From an uncultured Collinsella sp. (GTDB taxonomy: Bacteria; Actinomycetota; Coriobacteriia; Coriobacteriales; Coriobacteriaceae): a stretch of DNA of 64,000 nucleotides. Shown here in pieces: positions 16,087 through 24,116 of this stretch. The notes beneath the pieces were generated by a model. The model had not been told where the DNA came from and made no database searches. It saw nothing but the letters and a program-made list of their open reading frames with translations. The position numbers and the translations under genes are program-made. Position 1 is the stretch's first letter. Each line of letters opens with the position of its first letter. The stretch lies in the NCBI GenBank assembly GCA_902493375.1, contig CABUPH010000012.1, forward strand, positions 8,771 to 72,770, given 5' to 3'.

Positions 16087-16953
16087 TTACTTGCCCGAAG
16101 CTACGCCCATGCCGTAGCCGATGATGAGGCCGTGCATCTCGGCGTAATAGGAATCCAGGCCGTTGCAGGGCATGATGATGGTCTTGGAGCCGGGCCAATG
16201 CTCGACTATGCGGTCAGTAAGCGCCTGGGCTCCAGCTTCGTTCTCAACGTGATCGATGATGACCTCGCCGCCCGTAAAACCCTCGGCTTCCATGGTGTCG
16301 ATGATCTTGTTGAGCATCTTCTTTTCGCCACGCGTGTGCCCGACGAGTTCGATTTTACCGGCCTCGCTCGCCGTGCCCAAAATGCGGATATTGAGCTTGT
16401 TGGCAATGACGCCGGCTGCCTTAGGGATACGTCCGGCTTTGGCGAGGTTTTCGTAATTGCACAAACTGAAGAGGATTTTGCTGTTCTGTTCAAGGCTATC
16501 GAAGTATGCGCAAGCATCCTCGAATGAGACATCCGGGTTGCTTACAAGATAGCGGTCGAACAGCAAGAAAATGAGATCCATTTTGCCGCCAGCTGCGCGT
16601 GAATTGACTAGATGAATCTGTCGGTCGGGCTCCTCGGCAAGAACCATATCGCGAGCCGTGGCTGCCGCGTTGTAGCTGCCCGACACGCCCTCAGAGATCG
16701 GCATGCAGATGGTCTTGTCGGCCAATTTGAAGAGCTCGGCCCACTCCCCTACGCTGGGACAAGCGCTCGAAGAAGCGTTCGTCTCCGCCTGAACAGCGCA
16801 GTTGAGCTCATGTACATCAAGCGAAAGGTCATCGACGAATTCACGCTCCCCCACTCGAATTTTGAGGGGCGCAAATGCAAAGGTGGTATGGGGCGCGGTC
16901 GGTTGCCAATCGCGGAGGTTACAGCTTGAATCTGAGATAAGTGCCCAGCTCAT
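16087..16953 (-). CDS. DegV family fatty-acid-binding protein
   Basis: The 288-residue product has the DegV/EDD fold: N-terminal ISDSSCNL, the TSQPSV-like region here SSSACPSVGEW (about residues 62-72), ISEGVSGSYNAA, and a C-terminal G-rich tail. Characterised DegV proteins (FakB) bind a fatty acid and present it to the kinase FakA; no fakA is in this window. The classic TSQPS is altered to SSACPS, so the subgroup is uncertain. A ribosome site AAAGGACC precedes the ATG. Its promoter carries a perfect 15 bp inverted repeat, described separately. Confidence 0.85.
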   Translation of the reverse strand: MSWALISDSSCNLRDWQPTAPHTTFAFAPLKIRVGEREFVDDLSLDVHELNCAVQAETNASSSACPSVGEWAELFKLADKTICMPISEGVSGSYNAAATARDMVLAEEPDRQIHLVNSRAAGGKMDLIFLLFDRYLVSNPDVSFEDACAYFDSLEQNSKILFSLCNYENLAKAGRIPKAAGVIANKLNIRILGTASEAGKIELVGHTRGEKKMLNKIIDTMEAEGFTGGEVIIDHVENEAGAQALTDRIVEHWPGSKTIIMPCNGLDSYYAEMHGLIIGYGMGVASGK

Positions 16954-16982
16954 AGAGGGTCCTTTCTAATTGTTCCTCAACA

Positions 16983-17044
16983 ATTATAGCCTTCTTGCAA
17001 ACCGAATGTACGGCTATCTAGTTTTGAATACTAGATAGCCGTAC
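16983..17044 (-). promoter_or_regulatory. degV promoter with a perfect 15 bp inverted-repeat operator
   Basis: On the minus strand a consensus -10 TATAAT lies at 16983-16988. The -35 region lies just below an inverted repeat, GTACGGCTATCTAGT (17008-17022) and ACTAGATAGCCGTAC (17030-17044), with a 7 nt centre. Part of it (17012-17026) equals the motif at the DUF1836 promoter. Confidence 0.65.
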
Positions 17045-17052
17045 AAGATTAG

Positions 17053-17092
17053 AGACAAAAGAATAGACCTCGCGACTTTAAGCCACGAGGTC
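17053..17092 (-). terminator. Terminator of the NlpC/P60 gene
   Basis: On the minus strand an 11 bp stem (17082-17092 / 17066-17076, with G-U pairs) and a 5 nt loop are followed by TATTCTTTTG. It ends the apt-nlpC side of the operon 27 bp after the stop. Confidence 0.75.
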
Positions 17093-17118
17093 CACATTCA
17101 CACGCTGTGTAAGATGAC

Positions 17119-18231
17119 TTAGTAGCGCACGAAGATATAGTTGTTGTTCATGCCGGCGGCAACGGAGCTGATGATGACGCCCGTTTTGTAGTCGGAAGCA
17201 TGGATCATCTGACCATTACCGATATAAATGCCGGTATGGTAGGAGTTAACCACAACATCGCCGGGTTGCGGATCGGACACACGGGTCCAACCCATGAAGT
17301 CGACCGTGGTGCCCAGACGGCAGTAGCGTCCCGTGAGGCAATAGCTTACAAAACCGGAGCAGTCAAAGCTGTTCGGTCCAATGCCGCCCCAAGAATACGC
17401 ATAGCCGAGCTTGCTGTAGGCGCGCGAAACAACGGAGCCACCATCAACAGACTGACTCGGTGCCGAAGGCGTGGGAGCCGGAGCGGGCGTGGGGGCAGGC
17501 TGCGGTGCGGGAGCCGGCGTGTTGCCGCCCTGGTTGTTGTTATTGTTGGTCTGGCCGCCATTGTTGGTGTTCTCGGTCGTACCGGCGGTGTCGTTGCTCA
17601 CCGTGGCCTTTTCGGCGGTGCTAGCATTAATGCCAGCCTGCAGCGCAGCGTTGGCCTCGGCCTCGGCAGCGAGCTCGGCCTGCAGCTGCGAATCCAGGGA
17701 GTTCACGACACTCTGAGCCTCAGCCTGCTGGGCATTGAGCTCGTCGACCTTCTTTTGCGTCGCGGCGACGTTCTTCTCCTGCTCGGCCTGCTTATCGGTG
17801 AGCTGCTGCTTAAGCTCCTTGACCTCTTGAATGGTCTGAGCTTGCTTATCGGAAACTTTGCCGTAGTAGAACAGACGGTTGAGCATATCGCTCAGATCAT
17901 CGACACCCGTCAAAACCTGAAGCAGGCTCAGACCGCCGGTTTTGTACTCGCCGGCGACATAGGTCGAGAGCTTGGCCTGACCATCGGCGATCTCCTGCTG
18001 CTTTTGCGTGATCTCGCCGGCAGTCTGATCGAGCGCCTGCGTCTGCGTGGCAAGCTCATCGTAAATCTGCTGGGTTTGGGTGCCGATCTGCTCGAGTTTC
18101 GTACGAGCAGCGGCAAGGTCGGATGCGGTATCGGCGTAGGCAGGAGCCGCGAGGCCCAAGCCCAAAACACAAGCGAGGGTTGCCGTAGCAGCGCAGCGTG
18201 CCATATTTTTGTGCGTGTTTGCTGTGCGCAT
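17119..18231 (-). CDS. Secreted NlpC/P60 peptidoglycan endopeptidase with coiled coil
   Basis: The 370-residue product has a signal peptide (hydrophobic core ATATLACVLGLGLAAPAYA, cleavage after AYA near 33), a coiled coil (about 35-195), a low-complexity linker rich in N, G, P and A (about 213-255), and a C-terminal NlpC/P60 domain. The catalytic cysteine is in NSFDCSGFVSY, the histidine in NSYHTGIYIG and a further His in MIHAS. Such enzymes (RipA/PcsB/CwlO type) cut stem peptides during division. It follows apt by 32 nt, so it may belong to the pgsA-FHA-MerR-apt run; a strong terminator lies downstream. Confidence 0.92.
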   Translation of the reverse strand: MRTANTHKNMARCAATATLACVLGLGLAAPAYADTASDLAAARTKLEQIGTQTQQIYDELATQTQALDQTAGEITQKQQEIADGQAKLSTYVAGEYKTGGLSLLQVLTGVDDLSDMLNRLFYYGKVSDKQAQTIQEVKELKQQLTDKQAEQEKNVAATQKKVDELNAQQAEAQSVVNSLDSQLQAELAAEAEANAALQAGINASTAEKATVSNDTAGTTENTNNGGQTNNNNNQGGNTPAPAPQPAPTPAPAPTPSAPSQSVDGGSVVSRAYSKLGYAYSWGGIGPNSFDCSGFVSYCLTGRYCRLGTTVDFMGWTRVSDPQPGDVVVNSYHTGIYIGNGQMIHASDYKTGVIISSVAAGMNNNYIFVRY

Positions 18232-18263
18232 GTAGCTTCCTTTCCAGTAACTAAGGGTAACGG

Positions 18264-18794
18264 CTAGCCTACCGTCACCAGGCTAAAGAGCTCCACATCG
18301 TCATCAGACGGCGTGAGCTTCTCGCGCGGGTTGAGAAACGCAAGCTCAAGTATACAACCGTAACCGATAAGCTTTGCGCCCATATCTCGCACCAGTTTAC
18401 CTGTTGCCTCGACGGTTCCGCCCGTCGCGACCAAGTCGTCCAGAATCAACACGGTATCTTTAGAGCTGATAGCGTCGGCATGGATCTCAATTGAATCGGT
18501 GCCGTACTCGAGCTCGTAGCTCTGGCTTACGGTCTCGCGCGGCAGCTTGCCCGGTTTACGTGCGGGAACAAAGCCGGCGGCAAGGGCTACAGCCACCGGT
18601 ACGCCAACCATAAAGCCGCGAGCCTCGGGACCCACGACCTTGGTGATCCCCATGCCGGCAAAGTGCTCGGCGAGGGCATCGGTCATGGCTTTGAGCGCCT
18701 CGGGATTGCCAAAGAGCGGCGTGATGTCTTTAAAGACGACTCCGGGCTCGGGATAGTCGGGGGTGTCGACGATTTGAGATTCGAAGTCGTACAT
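18264..18794 (-). CDS. apt: Adenine phosphoribosyltransferase
   Basis: APRT salvages adenine to AMP using PRPP. The 176-residue product has the PRPP-binding motif VLILDDLVATGGT (about 122-134), plus GPEARGFMVGVPVA and RKPGKLPRE, all typical of the family. The ATG at 18794 has an AAAGG site 7 nt upstream; an in-frame ATG at 18809 would add five residues. It lies between the MerR gene (40 nt upstream) and nlpC. Confidence 0.95.
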   Translation of the reverse strand: MYDFESQIVDTPDYPEPGVVFKDITPLFGNPEALKAMTDALAEHFAGMGITKVVGPEARGFMVGVPVAVALAAGFVPARKPGKLPRETVSQSYELEYGTDSIEIHADAISSKDTVLILDDLVATGGTVEATGKLVRDMGAKLIGYGCILELAFLNPREKLTPSDDDVELFSLVTVG

Positions 18795-18834
18795 TGCATG
18801 ACCTTTCAATGGGTTGCCGGAGAAGCGGCAGCGG

Positions 18835-19713
18835 TTATTTGCCCGCCGTGGCGGTGCCGGAGTGCGAAGGGGCGACGACCTTGAGCGGCTTTACGAGAGA
18901 ATCCTCGTGCGAAGCCGGCGTGGCTATCTCTTCGTTTTTGGCTTTGGTGGACTCGGAGCGAGTGATTTCCTCATCGAGTGCATCGATGTCGGCGTCCTCG
19001 ACCACGGCGTTGAGCGACTCAAAAACGCGGTTCTTGAGCAGCGCAGTGTGCACACCCTCGGTCAGGTCGTGAAGCTTCTTAAACGCACGCTCGAGCTTGG
19101 CGTCGCGCTCGTCATCGGAGGTATCCATGCCGAGCATGCTCACGAGCACCTGCTCAAACATCGAGGACTCGCGGTTGGCGGAAGACACGTACTGACGCAG
19201 GTTGCGGGGCTCGATATGGAAGCGTGACAGCTCGGAGCAGTAGCGGATGATTGGAAAATCGCGACCATCGACGAGCTCACGATTCTGCGGACTCTTGATG
19301 ATGCGAATGAGGTCGTTCTCGGCGAGCGAGCGGATAAACGAAATCTCGACGCCCAGCATATCGGGAATGGTCTCGATGGGATGCAGCTTTTGCTTAGTCT
19401 CCTTGGGCTCCGTCTTGAGCGGAACATCGGACAGCAAGCCCACCTCGTAGGCGAGCGTTGACAGGTCCGTGGCGTTTTCCAAGCGCTGCTTAATCACGTT
19501 GAGCGGCATGTAGCGGGTCTTCTGCAAGTGCAGAATGACCTCCAGGCGATCAACGTCCTCCTTAGAGTACTGACGGTATCCCTTAGGCGTACGATGAGGG
19601 GTAATGAGCCCCTCATCTTCTAGAAATCTAATTTTTGAGTTCGAAAGATCGGGGTATGCGCCTCGAAGAAGGTTGACGACTTGGCCGATACTCAGATAGT
19701 TGCGTTCGGCCAT
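18835..19713 (-). CDS. MerR-family regulator, FtsR-like
   Basis: The 292-residue product starts with a MerR winged helix (SIGQVVNLLRGAYPDLSNSKIRFLEDEGL ends the recognition region; written here only in part, residues about 7-36), followed by HRTPKGYRQYSKEDVDRL. The middle part continues to about 190 and the C-terminal 60 residues are charged and probably disordered. In actinobacteria the gene next to the FHA protein GarA encodes FtsR (Rv1828 type), a MerR-like activator of ftsZ. The neighbouring FHA and pgsA genes reproduce that context, so an FtsR role is inferred. It starts 3 nt after the FHA stop. Confidence 0.8.
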   Translation of the reverse strand: MAERNYLSIGQVVNLLRGAYPDLSNSKIRFLEDEGLITPHRTPKGYRQYSKEDVDRLEVILHLQKTRYMPLNVIKQRLENATDLSTLAYEVGLLSDVPLKTEPKETKQKLHPIETIPDMLGVEISFIRSLAENDLIRIIKSPQNRELVDGRDFPIIRYCSELSRFHIEPRNLRQYVSSANRESSMFEQVLVSMLGMDTSDDERDAKLERAFKKLHDLTEGVHTALLKNRVFESLNAVVEDADIDALDEEITRSESTKAKNEEIATPASHEDSLVKPLKVVAPSHSGTATAGK

Positions 19714-19716
19714 GCC

Positions 19717-20151
19717 CTACTCACCGGTTTCGATGCGCTCCGGCGTGCTCTCGTGGTAGATGAGCGTAAACGTACCGATCTGGACGGAAGAACCATCGTG
19801 CAGCGGGGCCGCGTTGACAATGGCGCCGTCGACCCAGGTGCCATTGAGCGAGCCCAGGTCCTCAATGCGAGCGCCGAGGCCCTCGCGAATAATGCGCGCG
19901 TGGCTACGCGAAACGGTCATGTCATTGAGGAAGATGCCGTTCGCAGGATCGCGGCCGATGGTGGTCACGTCGTCCTCGAGCTCAAAGGCGGCACCAGTCT
20001 GCGGACCCTTGACGATGGACAGAACGGGTGCGGTGATGCGCACGTTGGCCATGAGGTCGGGAACGGTGACGTCGCTTGAAGGCACGCGGAATACGCAGGT
20101 AGCGTCAGCAGTCTTATCATTCTGAGGCATATTGTTAACCATGTTGTCCAT
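19717..20151 (-). CDS. FHA-domain protein (GarA-like)
   Basis: The 144-residue product has a single forkhead-associated domain (about 50-130) with all hallmark residues: TIGRDPANGI, SRSHARI and DLGSLNGTWVDG. FHA domains bind phosphothreonine. In mycobacteria GarA/OdhI regulates 2-oxoglutarate metabolism when phosphorylated by Ser/Thr kinases at an N-terminal TETTS motif; no such motif is obvious here, where the N-terminus has only scattered Thr and Ser. The ATG at 20151 has an AGGGG site; a longer frame begins at 20184. It is probably co-transcribed with the MerR gene. Confidence 0.88.
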   Translation of the reverse strand: MDNMVNNMPQNDKTADATCVFRVPSSDVTVPDLMANVRITAPVLSIVKGPQTGAAFELEDDVTTIGRDPANGIFLNDMTVSRSHARIIREGLGARIEDLGSLNGTWVDGAIVNAAPLHDGSSVQIGTFTLIYHESTPERIETGE

Positions 20152-20217
20152 GACAACCCCTAACTTATCGCGGACGTGCCGCAAATAATGAACCGTACGT
20201 AATCATACCCCAACGAA

Positions 20218-20922
20218 TCAGTCTTCGATTTCAGGGTTCAGAAAGTCGATGTCCTCGTCCTCGGGATGCGCGAGAGCCTGTTTAATGGCCACTCCGCCCT
20301 TAATGGAATAGATGACAGCCGTGAGCATGGAGAAGATCACGCCGCCGTACACAAAGAAGATGCCGAGGGGCACCGAGCTTCCGTTGAGGCCCGGGAAGGC
20401 CTTAAGGGTTGAAGGTAAAAGGTGCAGGCCGTCAACAACGGGGAACCCGAGCAGCATGAGCGAGAAGCCGGTCATGAGCAGCGCAGTGGCAATCTTTCCG
20501 GGAAAGACGACATCGATGGGGCGACGGTGATAATGACGCACGATAAGCGTGCCGATGCCCAGATAGATGTCGCGGCCAATAATGAGCACGCAGACCCAGA
20601 TGGGCAGCTCTCCGCGGACCACCAGTCCAAGTACGCCGGTGAACAGCAGCGCGCGGTCGCAGATGGGATCCATGACCTTGCCGAGCCATGAGACCGTCTT
20701 GGTCATGCGGGCGATCTGACCGTCCATCCAGTCGGTGGAGGCGGCAACGGCGTAGATAACGATGGCGATGACGCGGTTGTTATCCGTCACAAACAGGTAC
20801 AGAAATACCAGGGTGAGGATCAGGCGCGTAAAGGTGATGAAATTGGAGATCGTAAAGATCTTATTCGACGGGTAATCGGAAGTGCCGATAAGCTCCTTTT
20901 TGATCTTCTTTTTGATGCCCAC
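20218..20922 (-). CDS. pgsA: CDP-diacylglycerol-glycerol-3-phosphate 3-phosphatidyltransferase family protein
   Basis: This is a membrane CDP-alcohol phosphatidyltransferase, the first committed step of phosphatidylglycerol synthesis if it is PgsA. The 234-residue product has the complete motif D-x2-DG-x2-AR-x8-G-x3-D-x3-D, seen as DWMDGQIAR followed by LGKVMDPICD. There are four to six hydrophobic helices. Substrate choice (PG versus another head group) cannot be fixed from the motif. The GTG at 20922 has a GGGGGAG site close upstream and is preferred over the ATG at 21012. It heads the run to the FHA and MerR genes, the synteny seen around pgsA2 in mycobacteria. Confidence 0.88.
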   Translation of the reverse strand: MGIKKKIKKELIGTSDYPSNKIFTISNFITFTRLILTLVFLYLFVTDNNRVIAIVIYAVAASTDWMDGQIARMTKTVSWLGKVMDPICDRALLFTGVLGLVVRGELPIWVCVLIIGRDIYLGIGTLIVRHYHRRPIDVVFPGKIATALLMTGFSLMLLGFPVVDGLHLLPSTLKAFPGLNGSSVPLGIFFVYGGVIFSMLTAVIYSIKGGVAIKQALAHPEDEDIDFLNPEIED

Positions 20923-21051
20923 AGGACTCCCCCGCTGGTTAACGACAAAACTTTCGATACTATACCCGTTCCGGCGATGTCTATCCAGCGTAAGCATAGA
21001 GAGTCCAGACATGTGGAGGGTGCTGTCGCAACGTGAATGTGCCGTTTTTGT

Positions 21052-21104
21052 GTACGTCAGCCTCCAAACATGTCATAAATTGTCGTTTTTGGAGGCTGGC
21101 GTAC
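21052..21104. repeat. Long hairpin upstream of pgsA
   Basis: Arms of 17 bp (21052-21068 and 21088-21104, one G-U) enclose a 19 nt loop. TTTTT runs lie outside both arms, so either strand could use it as a terminator. It is followed by a direct repeat CCGTTGATTCTT at 21140-21151 and 21163-21174. Confidence 0.7.
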
Positions 21105-21176
21105 AAGTTTTTGTTGAGCGAAAGTATCGATCAAGAAAGCCGTTGATTCTTCGCTGCTTACCCCGTTGATTCTTGA

Positions 21177-21207
21177 TAAAAAAGGTCAGGCACTAGGTGC
21201 CTGACCT
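21177..21207 (-). terminator. Terminator of tRNA-Pro
   Basis: A perfect 11 bp stem (AGGTCAGGCAC / GTGCCTGACCT) with a TAG loop is followed on the minus strand by six T residues. It begins 10 nt after the tRNA 3' end. Confidence 0.9.
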
Positions 21208-21216
21208 GCAAACTTC

Positions 21217-21293
<77 letters not shown>

Positions 21294-21335
21294 AAGCTTT
21301 TGTTTGTTGCTCTGCTCTCGCTCGCAACAGGGAGT

Positions 21336-21365
21336 ATATTAACCCGAAACTTTAGACTTGTGCAA
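21336..21365 (-). promoter_or_regulatory. tRNA-Pro promoter
   Basis: On the minus strand, a -35 TTGCAC (21360-21365) and a -10 TAATAT (21336-21341) are 18 bp apart, about 43 bp before the mature 5' end. Confidence 0.6.
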
Positions 21366-21373
21366 GAACTTTT

Positions 21374-22588
21374 TTATAAATTTTGAAGCAAGTCCAAAAT
21401 TGTATCTGCGAGCTGGGGTTTTGTTAGAACGGGAAGTTCTTTCGTACCCGTTGTGCTCACAATCCAGGCCTTGTTGGTATCGGTTCCAAAGCCCGAATCG
21501 GCGCGTGAGACATCGTTGGCGATAATGGCATCGCAGCCTTTGCGTGCCAATTTGCGCTCGGCGTACTCGACGACGTTATCGGTCTCGGCAGCAAAGCCGA
21601 TTACGAGGCGATCGCCCTTTTGGCGTGAGAGCTCGGCCAAGATGTCAACGGTCTCGACGAGCTCGATTCGATCCAGGCGCTCGTTGGCCTTTTTGAGCTT
21701 ATGGTCCGCCGGGGCCGCCGGCGTGTAGTCGGCGACGGCGGCGGCGCAAATGGCCGCGTCGGCCGTCTGGAAGGCGCTCAGCGCTGCCTTGAGCATTTCT
21801 GAGGCGGTCTGTACGTGCACGCACGCCACACCGCGGGGAACGTCGAGCGATGTCGGTCCCAGCACGAGCGTGACGGCGGCGCCGCGGCGTGCGGCCTCCC
21901 CCGCCAGAGCGATACCCATCTTGCCCGACGACCGGTTACCGATGAAACGCACCGGGTCGATCGGTTCGTGCGTGGGGCCGGCGGTGATGACGATGCGCTT
22001 GCCCGCCAGGTCCTGAGGCGCGGGGTTGAGCACCTCACAGACAGCCTCGACGATGTCCTCGGGCTCGCTCATGCGTCCCGTGTCCACGTCGCCGCAGGCA
22101 AGGTAGCCGCTGCCCGGACCCACCGCATGGACACCGCGCTCGCGCAGCGTGGCCATGTTGGCCTGCGTCGCCGGCGATTTCCACATGCCGTTGTTCATGG
22201 CCGGCGCGATCACGATGGGTCGCGGCGTCGCAAGCAGCGTGGTGGAGATGAGGTCGTCGGCGATGCCGTTGGCCATCTTGGCGATGATATTGGCCGTCGC
22301 GGGCGCCACGACCACCAGATCGGGCTCCTGCGCCAGCGAAATGTGGTGGATGGGGTCGGAGGGATCGTCGAATAGGCCCACGGCAACGGGCTCGTTGGTG
22401 AGCGCACGGAAGGTGAGCGGGCCCACAAACTCCGTGGCATGCTCGCTCATAACAACCTTGACGCGCGCACCGCGCTTTTGCAGCAGGCGCACGATATTGC
22501 ACGACTTATAGGCGGCGATCCCGCCGGTAATGCCCAGCAGGATCGTTTTTCCCTCAAGTTGCATTGAATTGTTGGATGCCGCCGTCAT
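21374..22588 (-). CDS. coaBC: Bifunctional phosphopantothenoylcysteine decarboxylase / phosphopantothenate-cysteine ligase
   Basis: CoaBC makes 4'-phosphopantetheine in coenzyme A synthesis in two steps. The 404-residue product has the N-terminal flavin-dependent CoaC domain (ITGGIAAYK at about 19-27, the HHIS catalytic histidine region, PAMNNGMW, and GxLACGDxGxGR as YLACGDVDTGR) and the C-terminal CoaB ligase domain (ITAGPTHEPIDPVRFIGNRS, and AVADYTP). It closes the long minus-strand run; its start lies 2 nt after the stop of the zinc-ribbon gene. tRNA-Pro has its own promoter in the gap after it. Confidence 0.96.
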   Translation of the reverse strand: MTAASNNSMQLEGKTILLGITGGIAAYKSCNIVRLLQKRGARVKVVMSEHATEFVGPLTFRALTNEPVAVGLFDDPSDPIHHISLAQEPDLVVVAPATANIIAKMANGIADDLISTTLLATPRPIVIAPAMNNGMWKSPATQANMATLRERGVHAVGPGSGYLACGDVDTGRMSEPEDIVEAVCEVLNPAPQDLAGKRIVITAGPTHEPIDPVRFIGNRSSGKMGIALAGEAARRGAAVTLVLGPTSLDVPRGVACVHVQTASEMLKAALSAFQTADAAICAAAVADYTPAAPADHKLKKANERLDRIELVETVDILAELSRQKGDRLVIGFAAETDNVVEYAERKLARKGCDAIIANDVSRADSGFGTDTNKAWIVSTTGTKELPVLTKPQLADTILDLLQNL

Positions 22589-22590
22589 CG

Positions 22591-23310
22591 CTACGCTTCC
22601 TTGCTCGGGAGTACCAGGAGGCGGTGGCAGTACGGGCAGTGCGTAATCTCGCTACCGTCGTGGTTGAGGTCGCTCATGGACGATGCCTGCAGCGCGGTGT
22701 GGCAGACCGTGGGGATGTTGCCCTGGATGGTCTCGACGGCCAGGCCGCGGAACTGCTTGAGCAGACGCTCGTAGTCGGTGAGTACTTCGGTCGGCAGCGT
22801 GGCGGCAAGAGCGGTGCGCTCCTTCGTGGCGGCTTCGATCTGAGCCTGCAGGTCGGCAGCCTTGGCGCGGGCGGCCTTGGTATCGGCCTTCACGCCCTCC
22901 TCGAACTTGGCGATGATTGCCTGCGCACGGGTCTCGCGGTCGAGTGCCTCTTTGTGGGCGACAACGACGTCCTTGCGGGTGTGCTCAATCTTGTCCAGAC
23001 GCTTGGCCAGGGTGGCGAGTTCATTCTCTAGGTCCTGAACCTCGCGGTAGTCGGAGCCGTCGACGTGGCGCTTCTTGGCGGCCTCGATGGCGTTGTTGGT
23101 CTGTATCTCGGTGGTGTTGAGATCGTCGAGCTCAATGTCCAGGTCCTTGCGCTGGGCGTAGAGCTTGGTCATCTCGGACTTGAGCTTCACATAAGTCTTG
23201 CGCTTGGAAGCGAGCTCCTTGAGCTCCGGCATATTGGCAAGTTCGCTCTTGTTGCGGGCGAGCTCCAAATCGATCTGTTGCAGCTTGAGTAGCGTAGCGC
23301 CGGCGCTCAT
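22591..23310 (-). CDS. Coiled-coil protein with C-terminal C4 zinc ribbon (CT398/DUF164 type)
   Basis: The 239-residue product is mostly a long antiparallel coiled coil (about 5-180) ending in a zinc ribbon, whose visible cysteine pairs are VCHTAL and HCPYCHRLL. The family is near-universal in Actinobacteria and Chlamydia; CT398 interacts with secretion and sigma-54 partners, but no function is established here. The first zinc-binding pair is reduced (a single Cys before His rather than C-x2-C), which is unusual. The ATG at 23310 follows an AAAAGGAGAG site, and the gene overlaps the Nif3 stop by 4 bp. Confidence 0.85.
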   Translation of the reverse strand: MSAGATLLKLQQIDLELARNKSELANMPELKELASKRKTYVKLKSEMTKLYAQRKDLDIELDDLNTTEIQTNNAIEAAKKRHVDGSDYREVQDLENELATLAKRLDKIEHTRKDVVVAHKEALDRETRAQAIIAKFEEGVKADTKAARAKAADLQAQIEAATKERTALAATLPTEVLTDYERLLKQFRGLAVETIQGNIPTVCHTALQASSMSDLNHDGSEITHCPYCHRLLVLPSKEA

Positions 23311-24116
23311 AAGTTCTCTCCTTTTGTCACAGTCCACCATTGGCAAGGGTTCAGTATTTTAATCGCATGACGGGGGTCGACCCCGGCGTCAACTGCAGAG
23401 TTCATCAATATATCAACGAACGGCTCCTCGGAGCGGTCGTGGCCGAGCAAGATCACCGGCAGCCCGCGCAAGGCAAGGTCTTGCGCCACGTGGTACCCAG
23501 CCTCGCCCGTCACGACAACATCAGTGCCTGCGGTGATGGCGAGCTCTCCGAAGTCGCCCAGGGAGCCGCCCAAAATGGCGACGGTCCGACACGGGTGATC
23601 GACCTCGCCCCACACGCGGGGGTCGCTGCCAAACGCCGTGGCGGCACGGGTGGCAAGATTGCGCAGCGTGCACGGGTCGTTGAGCGTTGCAAGCGCGCCC
23701 AGGCCGGTGGCCTCGGGGTCGTCCACGTGCTCCAGTGAGCTCACGGGTGCGGCACCCAGCAGCTTGCTCAGGCAGACACGGGCTTCGTGCGAGCGGTCCA
23801 GGTTGGTGTGGAGCGATATGATGCTCACGCCGCAACGCGCTGCCTCGTAGAGCGCCGCGCTGCATTGGGGGCGTGCGGAATCCGCCGGACAAAAGGCCTC
23901 GGGCGCCTTGATGTATATGGGATGATGCGTCAGCAGCACGTTGGCACCGGCTTCTTGTGCGCGTCGAACATTAGCTTCGGTCGCATCGAGCGCACAGGCA
24001 ACGCCGGTAATCTCGGCAGCGGGATCTCCCACGGAGAGCCCTACATGATCCCAGCCCTCGGCGTTCGCTTTGGGATAGCGTGCCAGCAGCGCGTGCTCAA
24101 GCTCGGCGACGATCAT
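23307..24116 (-). CDS. Nif3-like dinuclear metal-centre protein (GTP cyclohydrolase I type 2 family)
   Basis: The 269-residue product has the family's metal-binding motifs: GWDHVGLSVGD near the N-terminus, LLTHHPIYI (about 61-69), SLHTNLDRS and, near the C-terminus, VTGEAGYHVAQDLA. Nif3/YbgI proteins form toroids with two metal ions; enzymatic role remains uncertain. The family is often found between the CT398-type zinc-ribbon gene and other core genes in Actinobacteria, as here. It overlaps both neighbours by 4 bp (ATGA), so its synthesis is coupled to theirs. Confidence 0.9.
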   Translation of the reverse strand: MIVAELEHALLARYPKANAEGWDHVGLSVGDPAAEITGVACALDATEANVRRAQEAGANVLLTHHPIYIKAPEAFCPADSARPQCSAALYEAARCGVSIISLHTNLDRSHEARVCLSKLLGAAPVSSLEHVDDPEATGLGALATLNDPCTLRNLATRAATAFGSDPRVWGEVDHPCRTVAILGGSLGDFGELAITAGTDVVVTGEAGYHVAQDLALRGLPVILLGHDRSEEPFVDILMNSAVDAGVDPRHAIKILNPCQWWTVTKGENL

